A stretch of DNA of 64,000 nucleotides from contig NZ_CP128187.1 in the NCBI RefSeq assembly GCF_035207705.1, positions 1,798,001-1,862,000 on the forward strand, read 5' to 3'. Both the position numbers and the translations under genes were made by a program. The notes under the pieces are model-generated. The model had not been told where the DNA came from and did not search any database. It was given only the letters and a program-made list of their open reading frames with translations. This stretch comes from Maribacter sp. BPC-D8. GTDB taxonomy: Bacteria > Bacteroidota > Bacteroidia > Flavobacteriales > Flavobacteriaceae. Below are positions 25,407-34,759 of the stretch, piece after piece. The number at the start of each line of letters is the position of its first letter. The stretch's first letter is position 1.

Positions 25407-26378
25407 TTATTCAAACGGGAACACAATTCCTGTTTTTTCACGAACGGAATCCATAATCTCAATTAAATCTAAACTATTTTGATGAGACCATAATTCGCTT
25501 TCCTTCTTGCCTGAATTCAAACATTCGTGAACTTCTTCAATCTCATGAACATAGCCTTTGCCCATTTTACCGACTTCATTAGAAGTTGATTCACCATCTT
25601 TCTCTATAGTGTATCCCGTAGTTTCATGCCATCTGGGGTGTATGAATATAGAACCTTCGCTACCAGCAATTTCCGCCTTCTTTTCTGAATTAGAATTGAG
25701 TCCGCTATACAATATAGCCTGAGCATTATCATAATTAAAAATCATGCTGCACTGCACCTCGACTCCCGTTTTATAAAAATTCGCGATCGCTTTTATATCC
25801 TTGGGTTTTCCTAACATTAAATAAGCTAAAAATATAGGGTAGATTCCGATATCTAATAAAGAACCTCCAGCAAGATCTGCATTCAACAATCTTCCTTTTT
25901 CATCCCTATCCAACGCATAAAAAGCAAAATCGGCATGTAAATATCCTACTTCACCTATAGCACCATTAGCAACTAATTCTTTTACCTTTTTAATAGTTGG
26001 GTTAAAACGTGTCCATAATGCTTCCATCAGAAAAACATTATTTTCTTTAGCAACAGCAACCATTTGCTCCACTTCAGTTTTATTTACACCCATTGGTTTT
26101 TCGCATAGTACAGCATTACCAGCTTTCATTGCTGCAATGCTTAAATCTGCATGCGATGTATGTGGCGTTGCCAAGTAAATGATATCTACCGTACCGCTAT
26201 TAAATAACGCTTCATAGCTACCGTAAGCATTTGATGCACCATATTCATCGGCAAAATCTTGAGCTTTCTCTAAACTTCTAGAAGCCACAGAAACCAATTT
26301 ACCGCCATTTACCAAAGCTAAATCTTTAGAAAAACTATGAGCAATGTTCCCTGCCCCTACAATACCCCACTTAATCAT
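25407..26378 (-). CDS. Gfo/Idh/MocA family oxidoreductase
   Basis: The 323-residue protein has an N-terminal Rossmann fold (GIVGAGNIAHSFSKDL, residues 5-20), the family motif CEKPMGVN with its conserved lysine (about 92-99) and a C-terminal alpha/beta domain with LLDIGIYPIFLAY. Members oxidise or reduce sugars, inositols and related compounds with NAD(P). The closest family types I can think of are dihydrodiol dehydrogenase-like proteins. The substrate cannot be told. It is divergent from the carboxylase gene, 72 bases apart. Confidence 0.88.
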   Translation of the reverse strand: MIKWGIVGAGNIAHSFSKDLALVNGGKLVSVASRSLEKAQDFADEYGASNAYGSYEALFNSGTVDIIYLATPHTSHADLSIAAMKAGNAVLCEKPMGVNKTEVEQMVAVAKENNVFLMEALWTRFNPTIKKVKELVANGAIGEVGYLHADFAFYALDRDEKGRLLNADLAGGSLLDIGIYPIFLAYLMLGKPKDIKAIANFYKTGVEVQCSMIFNYDNAQAILYSGLNSNSEKKAEIAGSEGSIFIHPRWHETTGYTIEKDGESTSNEVGKMGKGYVHEIEEVHECLNSGKKESELWSHQNSLDLIEIMDSVREKTGIVFPFE

Positions 26379-26392
26379 ACTTTTTGTTTTTG

Positions 26393-26426
26393 TTGCATGA
26401 ACACCAAAATTAACTCCTTATCTTTA
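26393..26426 (+). promoter_or_regulatory. Candidate promoter of the acyl-CoA carboxylase gene
   Basis: TTG (26393-26395), a 23-base spacer and TATCTTTA (26419-26426), one mismatch to TAnnTTTG. It lies 24 bases before the ATG at 26451. Confidence 0.45.
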
Positions 26427-26450
26427 TCGAAAGAAAAGAAATTATATAGA

Positions 26451-28079
26451 ATGGATTTAAAATTCAATCAAAACGAAGATAGGAATAAGTTGTTATTATC
26501 AGACCTTAGAAGAAAGCTTAATGAGGTTTATTTAGGCGGAGGAAAAGCCAAAATAGCCAAGCAGCATGACCAAGGTAAAATGACCGCCAGAGAGCGTATT
26601 GATTATCTTTTAGATCCAAAAGCCGAACAAGTAGAAGTCGGAGCATTTGTAGGTGACGGCATGTACAAAGAACATGGCGGATGCCCTTCTGGCGGAGTTG
26701 TTATCAAAATCGGCTATGTTAAAGGAAGACAATGTATTGTTGTTGCCAATGATGCAACGGTTAAAGCCGGAGCGTGGTTCCCTATTACAGCCAAGAAAAA
26801 TTTAAGAGCACAAGAAATAGCCATTGAGAATAAACTTCCAATAATATACTTGGTAGATAGCGCAGGAGTGTACTTGCCTTTACAGGATGAGATTTTTCCT
26901 GATAAAGAACACTTTGGTCGCATATTTAGAAATAACGCCATCATGAGCAGTATGGGTATTACCCAAATATCTGCTGTTATGGGTAGTTGTGTTGCCGGTG
27001 GTGCATATTTACCGATTATGAGCGATGAAGCGCTAATTGTAGATAAAACCGCTAGTATATTTTTGGCAGGTAGCTATTTGGTAAAAGCTGCTATTGGCGA
27101 AAGTATTGATAATGAAACTTTAGGCGGAGCTACTACACATTGTGAAATTAGCGGAGTAACCGATTATAAAGCAAAAGATGATGCAGCGGCTTTAGATACC
27201 ATAAAGAATATTATGGATAAAATTGGTGATTTCCCCAAAGCGGGATACAACCGCAAGAAAAGCTTGAAGCCAAAAGAAAATCCGGATGATATTTACGGAA
27301 TACTACCAAGCTCTAGAGCTGAGCAATACGATATGATGGAAATCATTAAGCGTTTGGTAGACGATTCTGATTTTGAAGAATATAAGGCTGGCTACGGACA
27401 AACCATTTTAACAGGTTATGCTCGTATAGACGGATGGGCTGTTGGTATTGTTGCCAACCAAAGAAAAGTAGTAAAAAATGCAAAGGGTGAAATGCAATTT
27501 GGCGGAGTCATCTATTCTGACTCCGCAGATAAAGCAACCCGTTTTATCGCGAACTGCAATCAAAAGAAAATTCCGTTAGTCTTTTTACAAGATGTAACCG
27601 GTTTTATGGTAGGTAGCAAAAGTGAACATGGTGGAATCATAAAAGATGGTGCAAAAATGGTTAATGCGGTAAGTAATTCCGTTGTTCCAAAATTCACAAT
27701 TATAATTGGTAATAGTTACGGTGCTGGTAATTATGCCATGTGCGGTAAAGCTTATGACCCAAGATTAATTGTTGCGTGGCCAAGCGCAGAACTAGCTGTA
27801 ATGAGTGGTAACTCTGCCGCTAAAGTATTGCTACAGATTGAAAAAGCTTCTTTAAAAAAGAAAGGTGAAACTATTACTGAAGAAAAAGAAAAAGAGCTTT
27901 TTGATACTATTAAGCAACGGTACGACAATCAAGTTTCTCCGTATTACGCGGCTTCTAGATTATGGACAGATGCCATCATAGATCCTAAAGACACCCGTAA
28001 ATGGATATCTATAGGTATAGAGGCTGCAGACCATGCACCTATTGAAAAGCCTTTTAATATGGGGGTTTTGCAGGTTTAA
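26451..28079 (+). CDS. Acyl-CoA carboxylase, carboxyltransferase (beta) subunit
   Basis: With the ATG at 26451 (MDLKFNQNEDRNKLLL) the protein has 542 residues, normal for propionyl-/methylcrotonyl-CoA carboxylase beta chains. Both carboxyltransferase halves are seen: N-terminal KMTARERIDYLLD and MGSCVAGGAYLPIMSDE, and C-terminal FLQDVTGFMVGS and GNSYGAGNYAMCGKAYDPR. DEIFPDKEHFGRIFRN is more like the methylcrotonyl type, so leucine catabolism is plausible, but propionyl-CoA is also possible. It transfers carboxyl from biotin to the acyl-CoA. No biotin-carboxylase alpha subunit is adjacent, which means the partner is encoded elsewhere. The upstream in-frame ATG at 26337 lies in the divergent gene and is rejected. 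Confidence 0.9.
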   Translation: MDLKFNQNEDRNKLLLSDLRRKLNEVYLGGGKAKIAKQHDQGKMTARERIDYLLDPKAEQVEVGAFVGDGMYKEHGGCPSGGVVIKIGYVKGRQCIVVANDATVKAGAWFPITAKKNLRAQEIAIENKLPIIYLVDSAGVYLPLQDEIFPDKEHFGRIFRNNAIMSSMGITQISAVMGSCVAGGAYLPIMSDEALIVDKTASIFLAGSYLVKAAIGESIDNETLGGATTHCEISGVTDYKAKDDAAALDTIKNIMDKIGDFPKAGYNRKKSLKPKENPDDIYGILPSSRAEQYDMMEIIKRLVDDSDFEEYKAGYGQTILTGYARIDGWAVGIVANQRKVVKNAKGEMQFGGVIYSDSADKATRFIANCNQKKIPLVFLQDVTGFMVGSKSEHGGIIKDGAKMVNAVSNSVVPKFTIIIGNSYGAGNYAMCGKAYDPRLIVAWPSAELAVMSGNSAAKVLLQIEKASLKKKGETITEEKEKELFDTIKQRYDNQVSPYYAASRLWTDAIIDPKDTRKWISIGIEAADHAPIEKPFNMGVLQV

Positions 28080-28132
28080 TGTAAACCAAAGCAATTAAGA
28101 GATTATCAATTTTTATATATTCATAAAAAAAC

Positions 28133-28170
28133 ACCCACAATATACTTTAAGTATAATGTGGGTATTTTTT
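28133..28170 (+). terminator. Terminator after the carboxylase gene
   Basis: CCCACA (28134-28139) pairs with TGTGGG (28157-28162), continuing inward as TATACT/AGTATA, followed by a run of T. Confidence 0.75.
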
Positions 28171-28217
28171 TATCTATAGACCATACCGGCTATTTTTGGT
28201 CAGACAGGCAAAAGAGT

Positions 28218-29954
28218 TTAGTTAGCAACCATACTTGCGGCATTTGAAACTGAAAACAATTGTTGATTTATATTTCGTAGACCTAGTTTAAAAACCTTTG
28301 TTTCTTTTCGTTGCGATGCACTACCGTAGTTATAATATACAGTAGCTTTCAAATATGTTGGAGTCAAGCTTTTGTTACCTAAATAGGTAGCATTAACCAA
28401 CCAAGTACCACGAAGCGTATCATCTATTAAATATTCTTCACTAGAGAAACCTGTGCGTTTTTCGCTTTGAATTCTCTCAGCATCCGCTACTAGAGAATGT
28501 TCACTTTTGTAGTATCGCTTTTCGGGGTTTACAAATTGCAATTCAAACTCAGCCTCGCTATCGCTCCATTCAAAAACCAACCGTGTTCCTTTAAAATCAT
28601 CATCAATCTTAATTTCATTCACCTTATCTGTTGAAACTAAATCAGCGCCTTTTAAGGATATTAAATTATTTAGATCGCGGTCCATTATGGTTTTTACTTG
28701 CTCTTCTTTTTCCAGTAATTCTTCTGCCAACAAATAATCATAACGCAAGTACATGGCTGCCGATTTTTGGCTTAAGCCAAGTTCTCTATAACTATTGGCT
28801 AAATCTAAATAAGACTGGGCGTAGTCTGCCCTAAGTGTATACACATCTTCATATAATTTATTTGCCTCTTTAAACTTTCCTTCTGCCTGATATATGTATG
28901 CTAGCGATTTCAATGCTAAAGGATTTCCGCTTAGAACTCTATCATTATCCTGAATAATCATGTCTGCGAATTCTTGATTTTTCCATTTGTTCGAAAAATA
29001 ATCATAGGCATCTAAAACGTAGTAATAAGAGCTACTATATTTTTTGATTTGCTCTGCATAAATAGCTTTTGCTCTTTCTTCTGTATTGGCACTTAAAAGC
29101 TCATTCAAGTACAATGGTTTATCTTCTTTAAAATCAACCGAACTCAATGCTAAATTATCATATTTATTATTTTTAACTTTTGCATAATCAATAGGTTTAC
29201 CATCTACCGTTCTAGAATATGCACTAGCTTTGGTGTTAATCACAATAACGCCACCAGCTCCTATAGATCCATATCTTGTAGTCATAGCTAGATTGTTTAA
29301 AACAGCCAATCGCTTAATAGCAGCGGGTGCTATCCAAGTAGGAGTTTGTGTTAATACCTGTCCATCAACATCATAAACAGCAGGTGGAGCTTGACTAACG
29401 GAATTTAACCCTCTAATATATATTAGACCTCCATATACGCAATCCCCTACAACGTTTACTCCTGGAAACTCATTTTTCATTAAATCAAGAATACAAATAC
29501 CAACATCATTAATTTGATTTTCTTGTAAAAACCTAATTTTGCCTGGTGCAGTCTCGCTATCTAGAATACCATATGCCGTTTTTATAAGGTTTGGGTTATA
29601 ACTATACTCTTGTTGCAGCTCATTCTGTGATTTTCTATTACTACCTTTTACAGTAACCTCATCTAGTTGATGTATCTCCTGACTCATTTCTATATTCAAT
29701 ATACGCGTAACGTCTTCAACTAGAATTTGGACATCATTTAGACCTGGGTATGTATATTGAATGACATCTCTTGCCTCAGCTGATATCTGGTATACTCCGT
29801 TTGCATCGGTTGTAGTTGCTATATCTGAATTTATAATAGAAATCTTGACATTTGCCAAGGGGGCATCCATTTGGGTGATTTTTCCTTTGACAATATTACT
29901 TTGAGCATTTACAAATGTGATAGAGAAAATAAGTATTATTAAAAATGATTTCAT
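28218..29954 (-). CDS. Secreted plug-domain protein without a beta-barrel, with TPR-like region
   Basis: The 578-residue product has a signal peptide (about 1-17, ending FVNA), a carboxypeptidase-like regulatory domain (about 20-95, KGKITQMDAPLANVKISI) and a TonB-plug-like domain (about 120-260, with VNVVGDCVYGGLIYIRGLNS, PPAVYDVDGQ and YGSIGAGGVIVINTK). Instead of a barrel, the rest shows TPR-like helices (about 345-430, KSLAYIYQAEGKFKEANKLY) and a beta-rich C-terminal domain (about 450-578). It therefore cannot be a transporter by itself. It could be a periplasmic or surface scaffold that borrowed the plug. A second protein with the same front half lies at 31510-33591. Confidence 0.8.
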   Translation of the reverse strand: MKSFLIILIFSITFVNAQSNIVKGKITQMDAPLANVKISIINSDIATTTDANGVYQISAEARDVIQYTYPGLNDVQILVEDVTRILNIEMSQEIHQLDEVTVKGSNRKSQNELQQEYSYNPNLIKTAYGILDSETAPGKIRFLQENQINDVGICILDLMKNEFPGVNVVGDCVYGGLIYIRGLNSVSQAPPAVYDVDGQVLTQTPTWIAPAAIKRLAVLNNLAMTTRYGSIGAGGVIVINTKASAYSRTVDGKPIDYAKVKNNKYDNLALSSVDFKEDKPLYLNELLSANTEERAKAIYAEQIKKYSSSYYYVLDAYDYFSNKWKNQEFADMIIQDNDRVLSGNPLALKSLAYIYQAEGKFKEANKLYEDVYTLRADYAQSYLDLANSYRELGLSQKSAAMYLRYDYLLAEELLEKEEQVKTIMDRDLNNLISLKGADLVSTDKVNEIKIDDDFKGTRLVFEWSDSEAEFELQFVNPEKRYYKSEHSLVADAERIQSEKRTGFSSEEYLIDDTLRGTWLVNATYLGNKSLTPTYLKATVYYNYGSASQRKETKVFKLGLRNINQQLFSVSNAASMVAN

Positions 29955-30065
29955 AGCTCTAAATTTACATTTAAAGCTACAAAAATTATTCCATAACTTA
30001 TATTATCAATCATTTAAAGAAATTCAATTCTACCTTAACAACATACAATATTTATGTAAAAAAAC

Positions 30066-31412
30066 TTAATCTCCCTGTTGCCCTTTCACCCTTGGTATCA
30101 ACAAAAGTTCTGTCTGTCTTCCATTTACATATCTAAAACCTTCTTCACCATAAAAACCGGCTTCTTCGAGCATAATACGTATATCTCTATTCCATTCAGG
30201 AATGTTGATGGTTGTATTTAATTCAATAGCATAAACTGTATTTGGATTCAATGTATAATTTTCACCATCATCGCGCATAACGCCACCTTGAGAATCCCAC
30301 ATACCTATTGTTGTACCCGCAGAATGACCATATAAGCCAAGTGGATGCGTATATATAGATGGTTTTAACCCTGCTGCTTTAGCCTCCTTTAATGATTTTG
30401 CTAAAATGTCATTACCAGACCTGCCTTTAATCATGTTAGCCGTAAGAAAGTCTTGTAATCTATTACCATCTTTAAGTCCGTTTACCAAATAATTTGGAGC
30501 TACAGTTTCTTCTGGTTTAAGAACATATGCCAGTTCTTGACAATCTGTGTTTAGACGTAAGTATGTAATTCCGAAATCGCAATGCACTAAGTCGCCGGGT
30601 AGAATCACCATATCATCTGGTTTATCTGCAAATGAATAAAATTCATTTGCTTTATCTTTTTCGCTTCGTTGTACATCTACTGTTGGGTGAAACCAAGTTT
30701 CCAATCCTAAATCTGTTACTTTTTGACGCATCCACCATACCACATCTGAGGTTGTTGTAACACCAGGCGTAATTACTTTCTCAGAAAAAGCTTCTGCTAT
30801 AATATCATGTGTAATATCAACTAGTTGGTCATAAATAACCATTTCACGTTCAGATCTTGTTTCGATCCAACGAACGGCAAGTTGCTCTGCAGAAGTTACT
30901 TTTGAAGTATATTTTTTGGGCAAGTTTGCCATGAACTCTTCATAATCTGTTTTTACCAAACCATCGGCAATATTATGGTCTGTAGAATAATTGAGTCCGA
31001 TTTTCTTCGGATTTCTTTCTGATATCAACTGCATTAATCGTGTCCACTGATTTGGCTCTTTCTCCTTATCCCAAGCAGAAACAATATTCTTACCAACATT
31101 ATAACGGGCAACGGCCAACTTCTCTATAGTATTCTTCGCCCTATCTCTATAAAACAATAGAATAGTTCTTCTACGAGCATTCAACCACGTAGCCGGAAGC
31201 ATCGTCTTAATTACTGGATCTTCGTTATATTCTCTTGAGATAACCACCCACATATCTAAATCTGCGGCATCCATAAGTTCAGGAAGCAGATTATTAAAAC
31301 GGTCGTCTAAAATTTCATCAATTACCCGTGCTCTTTCTTTTTCATTTAGAATTTGTTGAGCATTAATTTCACCTATAAAAATTAGGCAAACAAAAAGGAA
31401 TAGTTTTTTCAT
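30066..31412 (-). CDS. M24-family metallopeptidase (Xaa-Pro aminopeptidase type), secreted
   Basis: With the ATG at 31412 (MKKLFLFVCLIFIGEINAQQ) the product has 448 residues and a clear signal peptide; a longer in-frame start only adds a stub. The pita-bread catalytic domain (about 205-448) shows the metal-ligand pattern: Asp in VHCDFGITY, Asp in NTDCQE, His in HPLGLYGHSAG, Glu in YAIELNTT and Glu in IMLEEAGFY. It should cleave the N-terminal residue before proline or a related bond in periplasmic peptides. It lies between the two plug-chimera genes on the same strand, with gaps of about 100 bases, so a shared role is possible but not shown. Confidence 0.88.
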   Translation of the reverse strand: MKKLFLFVCLIFIGEINAQQILNEKERARVIDEILDDRFNNLLPELMDAADLDMWVVISREYNEDPVIKTMLPATWLNARRRTILLFYRDRAKNTIEKLAVARYNVGKNIVSAWDKEKEPNQWTRLMQLISERNPKKIGLNYSTDHNIADGLVKTDYEEFMANLPKKYTSKVTSAEQLAVRWIETRSEREMVIYDQLVDITHDIIAEAFSEKVITPGVTTTSDVVWWMRQKVTDLGLETWFHPTVDVQRSEKDKANEFYSFADKPDDMVILPGDLVHCDFGITYLRLNTDCQELAYVLKPEETVAPNYLVNGLKDGNRLQDFLTANMIKGRSGNDILAKSLKEAKAAGLKPSIYTHPLGLYGHSAGTTIGMWDSQGGVMRDDGENYTLNPNTVYAIELNTTINIPEWNRDIRIMLEEAGFYGEEGFRYVNGRQTELLLIPRVKGQQGD

Positions 31413-31509
31413 GAGTGTTGTTTGGTTTAAGCCTTGAAAATACAAAATAACACACATTCGAAATAAACTATTGCTCTAAAATCAATTGATTTTTACAATT
31501 TGAATAATA

Positions 31510-33591
31510 TCAATAGTTGTCTGTTACCAATTTCTCATTCATGCTTTTAACCAACCTAATAAATTCTGCTCTGTATCCATTTTTATCTTCACCCCTACCA
31601 TTCTCTGCCAATTCAATGACATTATTAAAAGTTGTTTTATTTATAAATGCGGACTTTCGTAATTGCTGACCGAATAAAGCAACGGCTGCGGTGAATTGAA
31701 AGTCTTTTGACATTTCTTTAGTATTCGCATTTTGAACATGTACCAATTCTATACTCTTATTTCCATCAGGTTTTTTGTATCTGAATTTCACGGTAAACAA
31801 CTCATCAGAAAACCCCGTATTGCTAATAGTATTGGTATACTTTAATTCTGGTATTTCTTTATTATATGCTGATGTTACTCCTACCTCTATTATCTCATAC
31901 AAAGCGTTTACCTTATGTCCGCTGCCCAGCTCACCTGCATCTTTGGTATCATCAATAAAATCTTCATCTGCCAATAATCTATTTTCGTAACCAATTAGTC
32001 GATACGATTTTACTTTTGCAGGATTAAACTCTACCTGTAGCTTTACATCTTTTGCAATGGTAAACAAAGTACCACCAAACTCCTTCCCAAATAACTTCTG
32101 AGCTTCTTGCATGGTATCAATATAACCATGATTTCCGTTTCCTTTATCTGCCAAAGTTTCCAACTTAGAATCCATGTAGTTACCCATTCCGAAACCTAAT
32201 ACAGAAAGAAACACTCCCGATTCGCGTTTTTCAACAATCAAATCTTCCATGTCTTTATCGCTAGAAAGCCCAACATTAAAATCGCCATCTGTTGCGAGTA
32301 TCACTCTATTGTTACCATTTTTCTTAAAATGTTTCTCTGCCAATTTGTAAGCTAATTGAATACCTTCTCCACCAGCTGTAGAACCGCCAGCCTCTAAGTT
32401 ATTTAGAGCGCTCATGATTTTCTCCTTATTATTACCAGATGTAGGTTCCAAAACAACACCGGCTGCACCTGCATAAACAACAATGGAAACCCTATCTTTT
32501 TCTCTTAACTGATTTACCAATAGTTTAAATGCGGATTTCAATAACGGTAATTTGTTACCTGCGGACATGGAACCAGAAACATCTATAAGAAAAGTAAGAT
32601 TAGATGCCGGTAATTCTTCATTCAAGTATTCTTTACCCTGCAAACCAATACGCACTAGTTTGGTATTTACATTCCAAGGAGTTTGTGCTACTTCGGTGTT
32701 TACAGAAAAAGGATGTTCGTCTGTTGGTTGCGGATAATCATAATCAAAGTAATTAATCATTTCTTCAATCTTAACTGCATCTACAGGAACCTCTTTTCCA
32801 TTATTTATGAATCTTCTAATATTGCTGTATGCCGCTTTGTCGACATCTATGGAAAAAGTAGATAGCGGATTTACGGCCACATTCTGAAATTGATTTTCAG
32901 TGATTTGTGCATAATTCTCTTCTTCTTCAATTACATAATTACCTTTTACCGTATGTATTACGATACAGCCATACTTGGCATCAGCCCCATACAGACTCTT
33001 CGCTTCAGAAGCTTTAAGTTCTTTTCTACTATCAATATTTTCACTTTTTAAGCTTTGAACAATTGAATTGTATTGCTTTTCAATAGGAATACCATCTACA
33101 ATATATAGCGGACTGTTCACTTTAGTGCCAACATTTTTATTTTTTACAGAACGTACTCCACGAATAGTGACTCCACTTACTTTACCTTGTAAGGCTCTAC
33201 TAATATTGGATTTAGGAGATTGCATATTAACCATTGCAACTGAGCCCGTAACATGACGACGCTTTTGAATACCATAGCCAGAAACTACAACCTCTTCTAA
33301 TATTTGAAGATCTTCTTCAAGTGAAACATTAATAACCACTGAATCTCTGATCTTTACAATTAGATTTTTACAGCCTATATATGAAAATGTTAGCTCAGCT
33401 CCTTTTGATATTGTTATGGCATAGTGTCCGTCAAAATCTGTTTGTGTACCATTGGTCGTTCCTTTTTCCATAACATTTACACCAGGCATAGGGTCACCTG
33501 CATGATCAGAAACAGTACCACTAATTTTAACTTGCTGAGAAGACAATAGCATACTACAGAACAGAAAGAATAGGAAAGTTGCATTTTTCAT
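31510..33591 (-). CDS. Secreted plug-domain protein fused to a von Willebrand A domain
   Basis: The 693-residue product has a signal peptide (about 1-18), a carboxypeptidase-like regulatory domain (22-95, KISGTVSDHAGDPMPGVNVM), a TonB-plug-like domain (about 98-215, with EEVVVSGYGIQKRRHVTGSV and PLYIVDGIPI at 161-170), then a vWA domain of the YfbK type. The metal-ion-dependent adhesion motif DVSGSMS is at 337-343, followed by a beta-rich C-terminal region typical of these proteins. vWA domains of this kind bind proteins via a metal ion. There is no barrel, so this is not a transporter. The gene is monocistronic or leads the M24 gene. Confidence 0.85.
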   Translation of the reverse strand: MKNATFLFFLFCSMLLSSQQVKISGTVSDHAGDPMPGVNVMEKGTTNGTQTDFDGHYAITISKGAELTFSYIGCKNLIVKIRDSVVINVSLEEDLQILEEVVVSGYGIQKRRHVTGSVAMVNMQSPKSNISRALQGKVSGVTIRGVRSVKNKNVGTKVNSPLYIVDGIPIEKQYNSIVQSLKSENIDSRKELKASEAKSLYGADAKYGCIVIHTVKGNYVIEEEENYAQITENQFQNVAVNPLSTFSIDVDKAAYSNIRRFINNGKEVPVDAVKIEEMINYFDYDYPQPTDEHPFSVNTEVAQTPWNVNTKLVRIGLQGKEYLNEELPASNLTFLIDVSGSMSAGNKLPLLKSAFKLLVNQLREKDRVSIVVYAGAAGVVLEPTSGNNKEKIMSALNNLEAGGSTAGGEGIQLAYKLAEKHFKKNGNNRVILATDGDFNVGLSSDKDMEDLIVEKRESGVFLSVLGFGMGNYMDSKLETLADKGNGNHGYIDTMQEAQKLFGKEFGGTLFTIAKDVKLQVEFNPAKVKSYRLIGYENRLLADEDFIDDTKDAGELGSGHKVNALYEIIEVGVTSAYNKEIPELKYTNTISNTGFSDELFTVKFRYKKPDGNKSIELVHVQNANTKEMSKDFQFTAAVALFGQQLRKSAFINKTTFNNVIELAENGRGEDKNGYRAEFIRLVKSMNEKLVTDNY

Positions 33592-33684
33592 AATAATTGG
33601 TTTAAAGTTTGAGCAATAAACCTATTAAGAAAGAAGCTTTTAAAAAACGAAAAATGAGTGAAGGGTGCTTTAGAATGAGGGAAG

Positions 33685-34755
33685 TTATGACTTCAATAAG
33701 GTCATGGTTTCTTTCCGCTTAACCTTTCCACTATCAGTACGTAAGAATACCGGAATCGTTTTAATTTTACGTGGCACTTCGTACTTAGATAAAAGAGGAC
33801 TTGAAGTAATTTTCTTTAATACATCGTTTTCTATAACTGTACCTTCTATAACCAATACTAATTGATCGCCTAGTTTTACGTCTGGTAAAGAAGTAACAAA
33901 AAAAGGTTGATTTATACTATTCGAAAGTTTAGCCTCTATCTGCTCGGGACTAAGTTTAATTCCGCCAGAATTAATTACATTATCAAATCTGCCTAACCAC
34001 TTAAACTCAGTTTCCGAAATCAATTCAATAACATCATTAGTAACCACAGTTACATCTGAAATCTTTGGTGCATTAATTACCAAACACCCTCTTTCATCTT
34101 TAGATATTTCAACGTCTGGTAAAATAGAAAAAGGCGCATCATCTGCCACACCATTATTCAAAGGCTTGATTGCAATATGCGTTATGGTCTCCGTCATGCC
34201 ATAGGTCTCATAACTAGCGTTGGCTATACTTTTCATTTCTTTTCTCAATGAGATAGAGATAGGAGCACCACCAATAATTAACTTATGTAGTAATGAAAGC
34301 TTAGGCAATGAATTAAGTACTTGCAAGGGAACCATTGCTCCAAAATCAAAAGACCTTTTACTATTTTCTAACGGATTTGAAGTAGGTTCCACAAAATGAA
34401 TATCTAACCCCAAAACCATAGCCCTAACCAACATCATTTTACCAGCGATATAAGTAGCAGGCAAACATAATAAAGCAGAAGATTTTGGTGATAAATTAAA
34501 ATAGCTACCTGTTGCCAAAGCACTATTCTCCATTTGTACTTTCTTTAAAACAATAGTTTTTGGAGTACCCGTAGAACCAGAGGTCTGTACCGAAATTGTA
34601 GATGAATCACCTATCCAATCTAAAAGAAATTCACCAATGTGCTTTTCGAATTCTTCGCCTTCTTTAATTAGACTATAACTTACCTCTGTTAAATCGGCAA
34701 AAGAAATAGATCTACCATGAATGGAAAAACTTGGGTGTACTGAAGCTTTATACAT
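33685..34755 (-). CDS. menE: o-Succinylbenzoate-CoA ligase, short form
   Basis: An adenylate-forming enzyme of 356 residues, shorter than the roughly 450-500 residues of the Escherichia coli type but normal for flavobacterial MenE. Motifs are the ATP loop VQTSGSTGTPKTIVLKK (about 56-72), the YGMTET block near 186 and a C-terminal lysine region (DSGKVKRKE). It activates o-succinylbenzoate with CoA for menaquinone. It is the last gene of the menC-CPBP-menE run, 4 bases after the CPBP gene. The assignment rests on motifs plus this context. Confidence 0.85.
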   Translation of the reverse strand: MYKASVHPSFSIHGRSISFADLTEVSYSLIKEGEEFEKHIGEFLLDWIGDSSTISVQTSGSTGTPKTIVLKKVQMENSALATGSYFNLSPKSSALLCLPATYIAGKMMLVRAMVLGLDIHFVEPTSNPLENSKRSFDFGAMVPLQVLNSLPKLSLLHKLIIGGAPISISLRKEMKSIANASYETYGMTETITHIAIKPLNNGVADDAPFSILPDVEISKDERGCLVINAPKISDVTVVTNDVIELISETEFKWLGRFDNVINSGGIKLSPEQIEAKLSNSINQPFFVTSLPDVKLGDQLVLVIEGTVIENDVLKKITSSPLLSKYEVPRKIKTIPVFLRTDSGKVKRKETMTLLKS

Positions 34756-34759
34756 TGTA

